Shown: positions 1 to 6,763, numbered from the stretch's first letter. The stretch is DNA of 11,211 nucleotides from Microcaldota archaeon (GCA_026396425.1 JAPLWU010000054.1:1-11211); one strand, 5' to 3'. Notes: generated by a model from the letters alone, not told the origin. Numbers and translations are program-made.

Positions 1-888
1 TCCGTCTACATGCCGAAATTCACGGGAATTCATCCTCGAAAAGCCGCGGATTTTCATTCCGAAAATTTTGAAGGAGTTCTCTCGAAAGCGCTCGCTTCTG
101 CAAAAATTTCCCCCCCGCAAATCGACCTAATCGCCTTCTCGCAGGGCCCGGGTTTGGCCGCATGCCTCAAAGTCGGGGTAGTCGGTGCGAAGTCGCTCGC
201 CCTTCTCCTCGGCAAGCCCATAATCGGCGTCAACCACTGCATCGCGCACATAGAAATCTCGAAACTATTCACGAAAACGAAGGACCCGCTCGTTGTTTAT
301 GTTAGTGGCGGTAATACGCAAATCATCATAAAAGGCAAGGACCGCCGTTACAGGGTTTTGGGCGAGACTCTCGATATAGGGCTGGGAAACCTCATTGACA
401 CTTTCGGCAGGGCCATGGGTTTGGAGAGGGCGCACGGCGGGGTGATAGAGCAAATGGCAAAGGGCGGAAAATACGTTCCGCTCCCCTACGTAGTGAAAGG
501 CATGGACCTCTCGTTCACGGGCCTCCTCACCAACCTCACCCGCAAACTCGAGAGCAAGCAGTATCCCCACAAAGACTTATGCTACTCGATGCAGGAAACG
601 GCCTTCTCGATGCTCACTGAGGCGAGTGAGAGGGCGCTGGCTCTCACTGGCAAGCGGGAACTCATCGTTTGCGGGGGGTGCGCCCAGAACGCAAGGCTGC
701 AGGAGATGCTAACCCTGATGGCAGGCGAACATAAGGCCAAGTTCGGCGTAGCGCCGGGCCAGTACAATGCGGACAATGGCGCCATGATTGCGTATACCGG
801 CCTATATCTCTACAAACGCGGCCATAGAATGAAGTTGAGCGAAGCAAAGTCCATTCAACGCTTCCGCACGGACGAAGTGCGAATCTGA
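1..888 (+). CDS. kae1: Kae1, KEOPS tRNA threonylcarbamoyltransferase subunit (5' partial)
   Basis: Kae1/TsaD-family protein, the catalytic subunit of KEOPS. It transfers the threonylcarbamoyl group from TC-AMP to A37 of ANN-decoding tRNAs in the cytoplasm. The frame is open to base 1 (S-V-Y before the ATG at 10), and the visible start already matches the family's internal GIHPR..A segment, so roughly 30-40 N-terminal residues lie upstream. Counting from the ATG at 10: SQGPGLA at 44-50; the metal-binding HxxxH in GVNHCIAH at His76 and His80; the nucleotide-binding YVSGGNTQ at 97-104; LGETLDIGLGN at 117-127; KGMDLSFTGLLT at 163-174; and the C-terminal metal ligand Asp255 in NADNGAMIAYTG. The glycine-rich GGVAANxRL motif reads GGCAQNARL here. 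The gene ends without a Bud32 kinase fusion, and no other KEOPS gene is in the window. Identity is certain; the true start is not visible. Confidence 0.97.
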   Translation, partial: SVYMPKFTGIHPRKAADFHSENFEGVLSKALASAKISPPQIDLIAFSQGPGLAACLKVGVVGAKSLALLLGKPIIGVNHCIAHIEISKLFTKTKDPLVVYVSGGNTQIIIKGKDRRYRVLGETLDIGLGNLIDTFGRAMGLERAHGGVIEQMAKGGKYVPLPYVVKGMDLSFTGLLTNLTRKLESKQYPHKDLCYSMQETAFSMLTEASERALALTGKRELIVCGGCAQNARLQEMLTLMAGEHKAKFGVAPGQYNADNGAMIAYTGLYLYKRGHRMKLSEAKSIQRFRTDEVRI

Positions 889-897
889 ATCTAAAGG

Positions 898-905
898 CTT
901 AAATA
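898..905 (+). promoter_or_regulatory. TATA box (CTTAAATA) of the winged-helix gene
   Basis: CTTAAATA lies 10 nt after the kae1 stop. Its centre is about 26 nt before the ATG at 928, which is the usual TATA-to-transcription-start distance in archaea. No Shine-Dalgarno is present in between, so the mRNA is probably leaderless. Confidence 0.7.
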
Positions 906-927
906 AGGTTTACCGTAATAGTATTTC

Positions 928-1431
928 ATGGTCGAGCAGGAAGAAAAGGAAACCCAAACAAAATCAATCGCCTCGCGCGGAATTCCCTCGTCCGAGTCCT
1001 TATACCTCCCCTCGCACTACGGAGGAGAAATCCGCTCGTTCCAGGATGACGGCGAGAACCCAACGCGCAACCTCTGGTCGCTCGATGAAATCGTGAATTT
1101 CGTTTTCCCCAAAAAATACCAGAAGAAATACCACGAGACAGCCCTGCTGTTTCTGCGCGCGCTCATTTCGAAAAAGAAACTCAGCGGTTCGGAAATAAAC
1201 GAATTCGTGAAAAACAACAACGTTTCGAAAGCCACTTTCTACAATCGGGTTCTTCCTCGCCTCAAGCGAGTCGGCGTGATAAAAGTCGAGCGCGAAACAG
1301 TTATAGCGCTCGAAAGCAAGCGAAAATTCCGCCCCATGACAATCTCGCTCTCGAAAACGTTCGGCAACTATTTGATGAAAATCGGCGACTCGTGGCTCGC
1401 CATCGTCGACGATGCCAGGAGTAGGGTTTAA
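928..1431 (+). CDS. Winged-helix DNA-binding protein, hypothetical
   Basis: 167-residue protein of unknown specific function with a likely winged helix-turn-helix at about residues 68-130. The helix at 71-82 (LLFLRALI) is followed by LSGSEINEFVKNNN at 85-98, then a recognition-like helix VSKATFYNRVLPRLKRVG at 99-116 and a wing strand VIKVERETVIAL at 117-128. The first 50 residues are polar and look disordered; the tail (130-167) is basic then helical. There are no cysteines or transmembrane segments. A DNA-binding regulator is the natural reading, but targets and ligand cannot be inferred. The ATG at 928 is chosen because the TATA box places the transcription start almost exactly on it and there is no ribosome-binding site upstream. 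The next gene's promoter overlaps this gene's stop codon. Confidence 0.85.
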   Translation: MVEQEEKETQTKSIASRGIPSSESLYLPSHYGGEIRSFQDDGENPTRNLWSLDEIVNFVFPKKYQKKYHETALLFLRALISKKKLSGSEINEFVKNNNVSKATFYNRVLPRLKRVGVIKVERETVIALESKRKFRPMTISLSKTFGNYLMKIGDSWLAIVDDARSRV

Positions 1432-1434
1432 ATA
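1427..1434 (+). promoter_or_regulatory. TATA box (TTTAAATA) overlapping the upstream stop codon
   Basis: TTTAAATA spans the TAA stop (1429-1431) of the winged-helix gene. A start site near 1457 would give a leader of about 28 nt before the GTG/ATG at 1485/1488, enough to hold the GAGGTG ribosome-binding site at 1473-1478. Confidence 0.65.
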
Positions 1435-1484
1435 GTTTTTTCGCCATATATCCCTGCTAATTATCGCGAGGAGAGGTGGTTTGA

Positions 1485-2132
1485 GTGATGGTGACTGCTA
1501 AACGTCCAGCCGATACCAACGCAAGAGTGGCGGCTTTCGGTCCCCAAGGGGTTCCAAAAAGCTTGGACGACATGGGAAGAATTCTACGCGGCGGGACTCT
1601 TCAAGCCGAAGCTCTCATCGCAGAACGAAACGCCAGGCCGAAAAAGAAAAAGCCCGCGACTCCCGAAACCACACTTCCGCATCGGGTTGCTACTTCACTC
1701 GCGCATATGGCCGCAATTCCCGCTGCGATGGCCGCATTGGTTGCGAAAGAAACAGTGCGTCCAGTCGCAATAGACCCCGACGAAGTCAAAAAGAAAATCG
1801 TTTCGGGACTTGCGACAATCGACTCATTAGAACAAGCTGCCAAGACGTTCGACTTAACTGGTCATCCCAAATCCGCGAACTTACCCAAGGAACTGGCCGT
1901 AACCCGATTGAAGGGCGTCATCGCCCTAAACCTGCAGCTCGCCAAGCATTTCGAAAATTCCGATAAGCCAGAGGCATTCGAGGCGCTCTTCAACGCCCAC
2001 AATGCGTCGGGCAGGATGGCGAGGGTGATGGCCGAGATGGGCAAACTCGCTGAGTCGGCTGTTGAAAGTAAACGGTCCGAAGATTTCATGAACCGCGCGC
2101 TGGACCTCGCAAACCGTGTCTCGCTCGACTGA
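1485..2132 (+). CDS. Hypothetical alpha-helical protein, 215 aa
   Basis: I do not recognise a family. The first 65 residues are low-complexity and basic, with RPKKKKPAT near residue 51. A short alanine-rich hydrophobic helix follows at about 69-86 (TSLAHMAAIPAAMAALVA), too weak to call a membrane segment with confidence. The rest is predicted helical and charged (about 95-215), including repeated A/L/E-rich helices such as KAFEALFNA-type and MARVMAEMGKLAESA segments, suggesting a helical bundle. The start is GTG at 1485 or the adjacent ATG at 1488. GAGGTG at 1473-1478 is 6 nt from the GTG, close to the 5-nt spacing seen at the microprotein and histone genes, which favours GTG; ATG remains possible. 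It precedes the 56-residue microprotein by 12 nt and is probably co-transcribed with it. Confidence 0.8.
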   Translation: MMVTAKRPADTNARVAAFGPQGVPKSLDDMGRILRGGTLQAEALIAERNARPKKKKPATPETTLPHRVATSLAHMAAIPAAMAALVAKETVRPVAIDPDEVKKKIVSGLATIDSLEQAAKTFDLTGHPKSANLPKELAVTRLKGVIALNLQLAKHFENSDKPEAFEALFNAHNASGRMARVMAEMGKLAESAVESKRSEDFMNRALDLANRVSLD

Positions 2133-2144
2133 AGAGGTGCGAAA

Positions 2145-2315
2145 ATGGCGAGGATGAAAGACCTTGAAAGTGAGCAGGGGGAAGAGCAGAAGCCCGAAAC
2201 GGGCAGACTCGCGGGGCACACCCGGCATGTCGAAAGCACGAGAATAAGCAGGCGAGATTTGCTAGTGGAAACAATCCGGGTCATGAAAGAAGGAAAGACC
2301 AAATTGCAGAAGTAG
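2145..2315 (+). CDS. 56-residue microprotein, hypothetical
   Basis: A short gene starting 12 nt after the stop of the 215-aa gene, with a perfect GAGGTG Shine-Dalgarno at 2134-2139 and 5-nt spacing to the ATG. The product is highly charged (MARMKDLESEQGEEQ at the start, KEGKTKLQK at the end), with no cysteines and no transmembrane helix. Residues 34-50 (ISRRDLLVETIRVMKEG) could form one amphipathic helix. The strong ribosome-binding site and tight spacing argue that it is translated as the second gene of a two-gene operon, perhaps as a partner of the upstream helical protein. It converges on the DRG gene with only 10 nt between stops. Function unknown. Confidence 0.7.
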   Translation: MARMKDLESEQGEEQKPETGRLAGHTRHVESTRISRRDLLVETIRVMKEGKTKLQK

Positions 2316-2325
2316 CTCCCTTCTC

Positions 2326-3369
2326 CTACTTCACGGCAATAAAGATGACATCGCCGTCCTTCATGATATGCTTCAAGCCGACTTTCTGTCCGCCGAATTT
2401 GGCGCTCGGGCCCCAAATCTGCGCGTACTTGAAGTTCGACCGCATATCCCGGTGCAGTTTATCGCAGATATCGCCCACGTTCGAGCCGTTCCGTATCATC
2501 ATGGGCTCCTTCAAGTCCGCCTCGCCCATCCTCGGCTTCGTGTAAATCCTGATGAGCTTCAGTTTCCCGTATATGCTCCTTTTCAGCTCCTCGATTCCCT
2601 TCCCGCCCTCTGCCGACATGGCGATGAAATCGAATTTTTTGCGCAGCTCGCTCACGTATCTCGCATCCACCAAGTCGACTTTGTTCAAAACAGTCAGCGA
2701 TGGAATATACTTTCTGCTGCCGACTACGGCGTCTATGAACCTCTCGGTGTCCATGTTCTCGTGGAAAATGACATCCGCGTTGTGCACCCCGTAGACGCCC
2801 AATACCTCCCTCACCATCCTCTCGTCAATGCCCTTGAGCTTCACGGTCGAGTTTACCGTGATGCCCCCCTTCTTCTTTTCGGTAATCACCACGTTGGGCG
2901 GCTCCTTGTCCAGCCGGATGCCCGCCGCTTCCAACTCCCTCCTTATGGGCGCGGGGTCAGGCGTGAAGACGTCGAGAAGAATGAGCGCCAAATCAGAGCC
3001 CCTCGCAACCGCAATGACCTCCCTCCCCCTGCCCACGCCTGTTCCTGCTCCTTCCAATACGCCGGGCAGGTCGAGAACCTGTATCTTCGCCCCCTCGTAT
3101 TCCATCATTCCCGGGACAACGGAAATAGTGGTGAACGCGTAGGCCGCGGTCCTCGACTCGGCATTCGTAATCTTATTCAGAATCGTGCTTTTCCCGACCG
3201 ATGGAAAGCCAACGAGCGCAACGCTGGCGTCCCCGCTCTTCCTGACGTCGAACCCGGTGCCGGCCTTCCTCGCCGACCGCTTCACCTCGTCGCGCTTCAA
3301 TTTGGCCAGCTTCGCCTTCAGCAGGCCGATATGGCGCTCACGAGCAACCTGTTTAAAGCTCTCCCCAAT
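2326..3369 (-). CDS. drg: DRG-family (Obg-related) GTPase with TGS domain
   Basis: Developmentally-regulated-GTP-binding-protein family, an Obg-like translation-associated GTPase that works on or near ribosomes. Counting from the in-frame TTG at 3300: G1 GFPSVGKS at 31-38, switch I region YAFTTI at 54-59, G3 DLPG at 77-80, G4 NKVD at 206-209, G5 SA at 229-230, and a C-terminal TGS domain at about 250-324 with the DRG-typical FKYAQIWGPSAKFGGQKVG stretch. The conserved N-terminal element HIGLLKAKLAKLK is encoded upstream of that TTG (about 3333-3295), so TTG is too short. No ATG, GTG or TTG occurs between it and the in-frame TGA at 3381-3379. I place the start at ATT 3369 (347 aa), 7 nt after a GAGG that overlaps the ATPase stop; this is inference. 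Annotators restricted to standard starts would use 3300 (324 aa). Probably an operon with the ATPase. Confidence 0.9.
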   Translation of the reverse strand: MGESFKQVARERHIGLLKAKLAKLKRDEVKRSARKAGTGFDVRKSGDASVALVGFPSVGKSTILNKITNAESRTAAYAFTTISVVPGMMEYEGAKIQVLDLPGVLEGAGTGVGRGREVIAVARGSDLALILLDVFTPDPAPIRRELEAAGIRLDKEPPNVVITEKKKGGITVNSTVKLKGIDERMVREVLGVYGVHNADVIFHENMDTERFIDAVVGSRKYIPSLTVLNKVDLVDARYVSELRKKFDFIAMSAEGGKGIEELKRSIYGKLKLIRIYTKPRMGEADLKEPMMIRNGSNVGDICDKLHRDMRSNFKYAQIWGPSAKFGGQKVGLKHIMKDGDVIFIAVK

Positions 3370-3378
3370 CCCCCGGCC

Positions 3379-5670
3379 TCAGCCGGTCTTCCCCTCTGGC
3401 TTGGCCCCAACCTCGGCCTCAAGCAGTCCCGTGTACTCCTTTGCCCACGCCTGCTGGAGGGCCGCGTAATCCACGCTCCCGTTCTCGCGCTCCATCTCCT
3501 TGAGCAGCTTGTTCGCCTTTGACTCGCACCTGAGAACGAAGTCAATATCGGTCAATTCAGGCTTGCCGAGCTTTTTCGCGCTCTCCAAAATCTCCGAATA
3601 AACCTTCCCTTTGAAGAAGGCCTGCATTACGCACTGCTGCGGGGTGAGGCCAATCGTGTCCGCCCTCCTCTTGAGCGCCGGGGGCACGAACTTGAAGGTG
3701 AGCTCCTTCTCGAATTTGGCGAGGTCGAGGCCCGCGAGCGACCAGGCGTTTGCCTCCGGGTTCTCGATGAAGGCGCACTCGAGGCGCGAGCCCGCCATGT
3801 TCTCGCCCCTCGTGAACATGAACGTATTCACGAACTCCCTCTTGGCCTGGTCCGTTTCTGTCGCCTGTCCAATCAGCCTGTAAACCCTTCCCTTCCTCCC
3901 GAACCTCATCTTCCTTATGAAAGTATACCTGTCCGTCGTGAACATCGAGGCCGCCGGGATGGAAAACACCAATTCGAACCTGTCCTGTATGTCGCGTATG
4001 CTCTGGGCGTGCAGGTTGTAGAGCACGAAAACGCCGGGCTGCGTGTTTAGCAGGTTTATCAGGCCCTGTAATGCCAATCTCGAGCGCACCTCGTTTATGA
4101 TTAGGCACGACTCGCCCATTCTCAGCGAGGCATTGGCCATCGCAATGAGCGAAAGCTCCCCTCCCACGCCAGTGACATCCTCGGTATCCGAACTCTGCAC
4201 CCGCATGGCGCCGATGTGGAAGCCCCGTTTCCTGTAGGCCTTTACCGGAATCTCCTCGATATCCTGAATCGGCAGGATTCTCTTCTTCGTGCCGATTCCG
4301 ATTATTTTCGCCGAAGTGAAAGCTGTTTTTCCCACTCCCTTCAAACCAAGAACCGCTTCCGAGCAGCCCAGCCCAACCAGCAAATTATCATAGCCGGCGA
4401 AGAATGCGGTCATGCTCTTAAGGTCGAGGTATTGCGGGTAGGTGAAAGGCGTCTCCTTGGTAAGCCTGAGCGCCAGCTGCGTCTCGCCGAAAGTCGCCGG
4501 AGGGCCCTGTATGTGGCACCTGAGATTGACCCTCGTCATCATCATGTCCACAATCGGGTTCTTGTAGTCGAACCTCCTCACCTGCTTCGAATCCGAGAGT
4601 ATGTTCCTGACCGAGTAGCCAAGCATCTCCCTGTTGTACCTCCACAGCGTGTGGCACAGTCCGAACTTGGCGTGCTCCACGTAGATGGGCGAGTTCTCGC
4701 CGTCGATGAAAATGTCGGTTATGTTCTCCCTGTCGAGGGTGAGGTTCTCCACCGGGCTCCCGAGGCCGATGGTCCAGTTGGTGGCCTCCCTCGCCATCGC
4801 GAGCGCCTGCTGCGTGGTGAGGGCGATTTTCGCGCTTCCGGCAGTGTCTATGAAGTGCTGCCTGTACTCCCTCATCCTCGTGTCGTATATGGAGGCGAAA
4901 TCCACCCTCTGCTCCCCGGTCGATGGAACGAGCCCCTCGGTTATGGTCTTCTTCAGAATTTTCATGAGCGGCTCATCGAGCTGCGTGATTAGGGGATTCT
5001 CCTGCACGTACAAATTCGCTTCCGAATCGGGCAGCTCGTAAATCTGCGCCCTTACCCCGTAGGGCAGCTCGTAGCTCGCGTCCGCCTCTTTTACCGGCAC
5101 GGCCCCCTCGGGAACCGCCAGGACGAATCCGCTCATGAACTGCATTCCCTTCAGGCCGGAGAGGGAGAGGAAGACCTGCCTGATGTCGTCAAATTTCTTG
5201 GTCAGCTCGTACATCTGCGACTTCGGGATTCTGTCCATTATCCCCTTGACCCAGGCGAGGAAGTGCCTGTAGCCCTCCATGAACACAGAGCGCGCGGGCG
5301 GCGCCTCGTTGTACTCCTCGAGGGTTCTCACGGCCACGACCGGGTTCATGAACATGTATTCGTAGAACTTCTGCAGGGTTCTCTTCCTGAGCGAATACCC
5401 GTCGTCCTCCTGCAGCCCGTAGGTCGAGGGGTCGGCCATGAGGGCCTCAATCTGCCTCGCCAGCTTCACGTATTCCGTGATAATCTGCGTTTTCCCGGCA
5501 TCGAAGTCGATGATGACTTCCTCCTCGTACCGGATGGTTCGTATATCAACATCGGCCAGAGTCGACAAATCCTTGAGCTGGCTGTTTATGCAGTCGGGCG
5601 AGAACAGCTCGTAAGGGCACATTAGGCAGTCCATGACGCACTTAGTTCCCTTGACGTTGGGCTTGCACAT
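3379..5670 (-). CDS. Archaeal secretion/pilus-type ATPase (FlaI/GspE/VirB11-like)
   Basis: 763-residue member of the T2SS/T4P/T4SS ATPase superfamily, which hexamerises at the inner face of the membrane and powers pilus assembly or protein export. The N2-like segment (about 305-345, ITDIFIDGENSPIYVEH) precedes the RecA-type core. Core motifs: GETQLALRLTKETPFT at 395-410, Walker A GLKGVGKT at 442-449, an Asp-box-like IQDIEEIP at 468-475, Walker B LIINEVRS at 523-530 with Glu527, and a His box NLHAQS at 552-557. Odd points: an N-terminal Cys cluster (C2, C11, C15, C18, C27, with CxxxCxxC spacing), about 300 residues before the N2-like region, a C-terminal extension of roughly 150 residues, and a Walker B reading RMGESCLIINE rather than the usual RxxPDxIIxGE. 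The FlaJ/TadC membrane partner normally found next to such genes is absent. ATG at 5670 is supported by a TATA box 26 nt upstream (leaderless). Confidence 0.9.
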   Translation of the reverse strand: MCKPNVKGTKCVMDCLMCPYELFSPDCINSQLKDLSTLADVDIRTIRYEEEVIIDFDAGKTQIITEYVKLARQIEALMADPSTYGLQEDDGYSLRKRTLQKFYEYMFMNPVVAVRTLEEYNEAPPARSVFMEGYRHFLAWVKGIMDRIPKSQMYELTKKFDDIRQVFLSLSGLKGMQFMSGFVLAVPEGAVPVKEADASYELPYGVRAQIYELPDSEANLYVQENPLITQLDEPLMKILKKTITEGLVPSTGEQRVDFASIYDTRMREYRQHFIDTAGSAKIALTTQQALAMAREATNWTIGLGSPVENLTLDRENITDIFIDGENSPIYVEHAKFGLCHTLWRYNREMLGYSVRNILSDSKQVRRFDYKNPIVDMMMTRVNLRCHIQGPPATFGETQLALRLTKETPFTYPQYLDLKSMTAFFAGYDNLLVGLGCSEAVLGLKGVGKTAFTSAKIIGIGTKKRILPIQDIEEIPVKAYRKRGFHIGAMRVQSSDTEDVTGVGGELSLIAMANASLRMGESCLIINEVRSRLALQGLINLLNTQPGVFVLYNLHAQSIRDIQDRFELVFSIPAASMFTTDRYTFIRKMRFGRKGRVYRLIGQATETDQAKREFVNTFMFTRGENMAGSRLECAFIENPEANAWSLAGLDLAKFEKELTFKFVPPALKRRADTIGLTPQQCVMQAFFKGKVYSEILESAKKLGKPELTDIDFVLRCESKANKLLKEMERENGSVDYAALQQAWAKEYTGLLEAEVGAKPEGKTG

Positions 5671-5692
5671 GGTTAGAGTTTCGCCTCAATCT

Positions 5693-5700
5693 CTTTTTAA
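5693..5700 (-). promoter_or_regulatory. TATA-like box for the ATPase-DRG pair
   Basis: On the minus strand TTAAAAAG is centred about 26 nt before the ATG at 5670, with no Shine-Dalgarno in between, consistent with a leaderless transcript for the ATPase and the downstream GTPase. Confidence 0.5.
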
Positions 5701-5745
5701 CGCTTTTCCTCGCCCCAGGTGAAATGCGGTTCGAAGCGCAAAATA

Positions 5746-5778
5746 AAAAAATCAAAAAGTAAGCGCCCTCGAGGGCGC
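5746..5778 (-). terminator. Palindromic hairpin followed by a T-rich run (minus strand)
   Basis: The perfect 16-nt palindrome GCGCCCTCGAGGGCGC at 5763-5778 can fold into a 6-bp GC stem with a TCGA loop. Reading the minus strand it is followed by TTACTTTTTGATTTTTTT. This looks like a factor-independent terminator backing up the T-tract nearer the histone stop. It could instead be a protein-binding palindrome. Confidence 0.45.
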
Positions 5779-5826
5779 CACCCATAACCTGTTGTTTGGT
5801 TTCGTTCGTGCTTTCGCTCTCGTCCC

Positions 5827-5851
5827 TTAAAAAATTAAAATAAAAAAAGAG
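5827..5851 (-). terminator. T-tract terminator of the histone gene
   Basis: Immediately downstream of the histone stop, the minus strand reads CCCCCTC followed by T-rich runs (CTTTTTTTATTTTAATTTTTT). Archaeal RNA polymerase terminates on such oligo-T tracts without a hairpin. Confidence 0.55.
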
Positions 5852-5860
5852 GGGGAGGTC

Positions 5861-6061
5861 CTAGGATATCGCAAGGCGAATGTCCTCCTTACTTATCCGC
5901 TTCCTGCCCGCGTACCTGGCGAGAAACTCTGCTTTTTGGATTATCTGCTCAGCCTCGTCCTCGAGTATCTCGAGGAGCTTTTTGGTTGCGTCCTCACTGA
6001 CACGTTGCGCGCCGGCATCGCGGATGATCTGTTCTACCTCCCACCTAGGCAGTTCGGCCAT
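5861..6061 (-). CDS. Archaeal histone (HMf-like)
   Basis: 66-residue single histone-fold protein that dimerises and wraps or compacts DNA in the nucleoid. It aligns along its whole length with HMfA/HMfB-type histones: ELPRWEVEQIIRDAGAQRVS at 3-22 (first helix and the conserved Arg20-Val-Ser loop), a long central helix at about 23-50, then the conserved AGRKRISKEDIRLA at 51-64. The C-terminus stops at LAIS, a few residues short of HMfB, which ends in a basic RRFKK-type tail. ATG 6061 is chosen over longer in-frame options because GAGGTG at 6067-6072 is 5 nt upstream and the family starts with MAELP-like residues. The TATA box at 6167-6174 implies a leader of about 80 nt. Confidence 0.95.
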   Translation of the reverse strand: MAELPRWEVEQIIRDAGAQRVSEDATKKLLEILEDEAEQIIQKAEFLARYAGRKRISKEDIRLAIS

Positions 6062-6166
6062 TTCACCACCTCTGTGGAAAAAATCCATCCCACGATTTAC
6101 TGCCTTCGCGCCTGCGCACCATCCCAACGCAAAACGCGACGGTGCAGGTGACTTAGTAAAAAAAGC

Positions 6167-6174
6167 TTTTTATA
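6167..6174 (-). promoter_or_regulatory. TATA box (TATAAAAA) of the histone gene
   Basis: The minus strand reads CCTATAAAAAGC, the closest match to a strong archaeal TATA box in the window. The expected transcription start near 6144 leaves a leader of about 80 nt before the histone ATG at 6061. It is divergent from the promoter at 6226. Confidence 0.6.
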
Positions 6175-6225
6175 GGCTCGGTAACTTCCGCTAATTCCAC
6201 TTCGTAATTCTTTCGCCCCGCGCCA

Positions 6226-6233
6226 TTTAAATA
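6226..6233 (+). promoter_or_regulatory. TATA box (TTTAAATA) of the 150-aa gene
   Basis: TTTAAATA with an expected start near 6256, about 13 nt before the ATG at 6269. It is divergent from the histone promoter about 55 nt away. Confidence 0.6.
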
Positions 6234-6268
6234 CCTCCGGGTGCATAATCCTCTCCGGTGGGGAGGAC

Positions 6269-6721
6269 ATGAGGGAGCTGGCTTTTGCAAAGCACGTTCC
6301 GGGGCGCATAAGGGATTTTTTCAGCCTTCCCCTTCTAGCCGAGCGGATTCAGGTCTTCTTCGACCGCAAAAAAATAAAACGGCTGGAGCACAGGGCGGAG
6401 CGTTTGCAAAGGCTCGCGAAAGAGAGCATCTCATGGACTTACAGCTTGACGCGTCTGAAATTCGACAAGCCAACCGTTTTGAAAGCCATCGGGATGCTCG
6501 AGCGGGAAAATAAAATTCGCCTCGAACTCGCCTCGCTTTTCAAACGAATCGGCGATTCCGTGGGCGAGAAAAGGCAGACGGAGCGCATAAAAGAAATCGG
6601 AAGACTCATCGGCGGGCTCGAAACCCGCATGGACCTCGAGAGCAGGAGGAGCATAAAAGGGGTGCTTCCCTTTCGTGGCCCCGGAGAACCCGGGTCAGGC
6701 AATGGCGGGCTCGCGTGCTGA
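6269..6721 (+). CDS. Hypothetical basic helical protein, 150 aa
   Basis: I do not recognise a family. Residues about 10-125 are basic and almost entirely helix-forming (RKKIKRLEHRAERLQRLAKE at 33-52; KPTVLKAIGMLERENKIRLEL at 67-87; ERIKEIGRLIGGLETRMDLE at 104-123). The last 20 residues are Gly/Pro-rich and end in Cys. No membrane segment or signal peptide is evident. A GGAGG at 6262-6266 lies only 2 nt before ATG 6269, with an additional GGTGGGG just upstream. The gene has its own TATA box and is followed by a short T-run (6725-6731), so it looks monocistronic. An RNA- or DNA-binding helical protein is conceivable from its charge, but nothing in the sequence proves it. Confidence 0.7.
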   Translation: MRELAFAKHVPGRIRDFFSLPLLAERIQVFFDRKKIKRLEHRAERLQRLAKESISWTYSLTRLKFDKPTVLKAIGMLERENKIRLELASLFKRIGDSVGEKRQTERIKEIGRLIGGLETRMDLESRRSIKGVLPFRGPGEPGSGNGGLAC

Positions 6722-6763
6722 CGGGGTTTTTCTGGTCGTGCCCCAACCGCCCGGGCGTGCTGG

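Noticed and set aside
3379..3381. TGA recoding (readthrough) joining ATPase and DRG
   Set aside because: TGA serves as an ordinary stop for several other genes here (888, 2132, 6721, 9435, 11040), and no selenocysteine-type element was noticed; kept only as an alternative in the DRG start finding.
2368..3522. Long plus-strand open frame (384 codons) opposite the DRG gene
   Set aside because: It is antisense to a gene with full GTPase motifs, and its product is His/Arg/Pro/Leu-rich as expected of a codon-bias shadow.
4216..4992. Plus-strand open frame of 258 codons opposite the ATPase gene
   Set aside because: Shadow of the ATPase frame with no promoter or ribosome-binding site and Arg/Leu/Val-heavy composition.
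5721..5742. GGTTCGAAGCGC, resembling a tRNA T-arm
   Set aside because: Stem pairing is wrong for positions 49-53/61-65, and no anticodon or D arm is found on either strand nearby.
6062..6127. Longer histone N-terminus (extra 22 residues)
   Set aside because: The extension is not part of the histone family, and the GAGGTG ribosome-binding site inside it points to the ATG at 6061.
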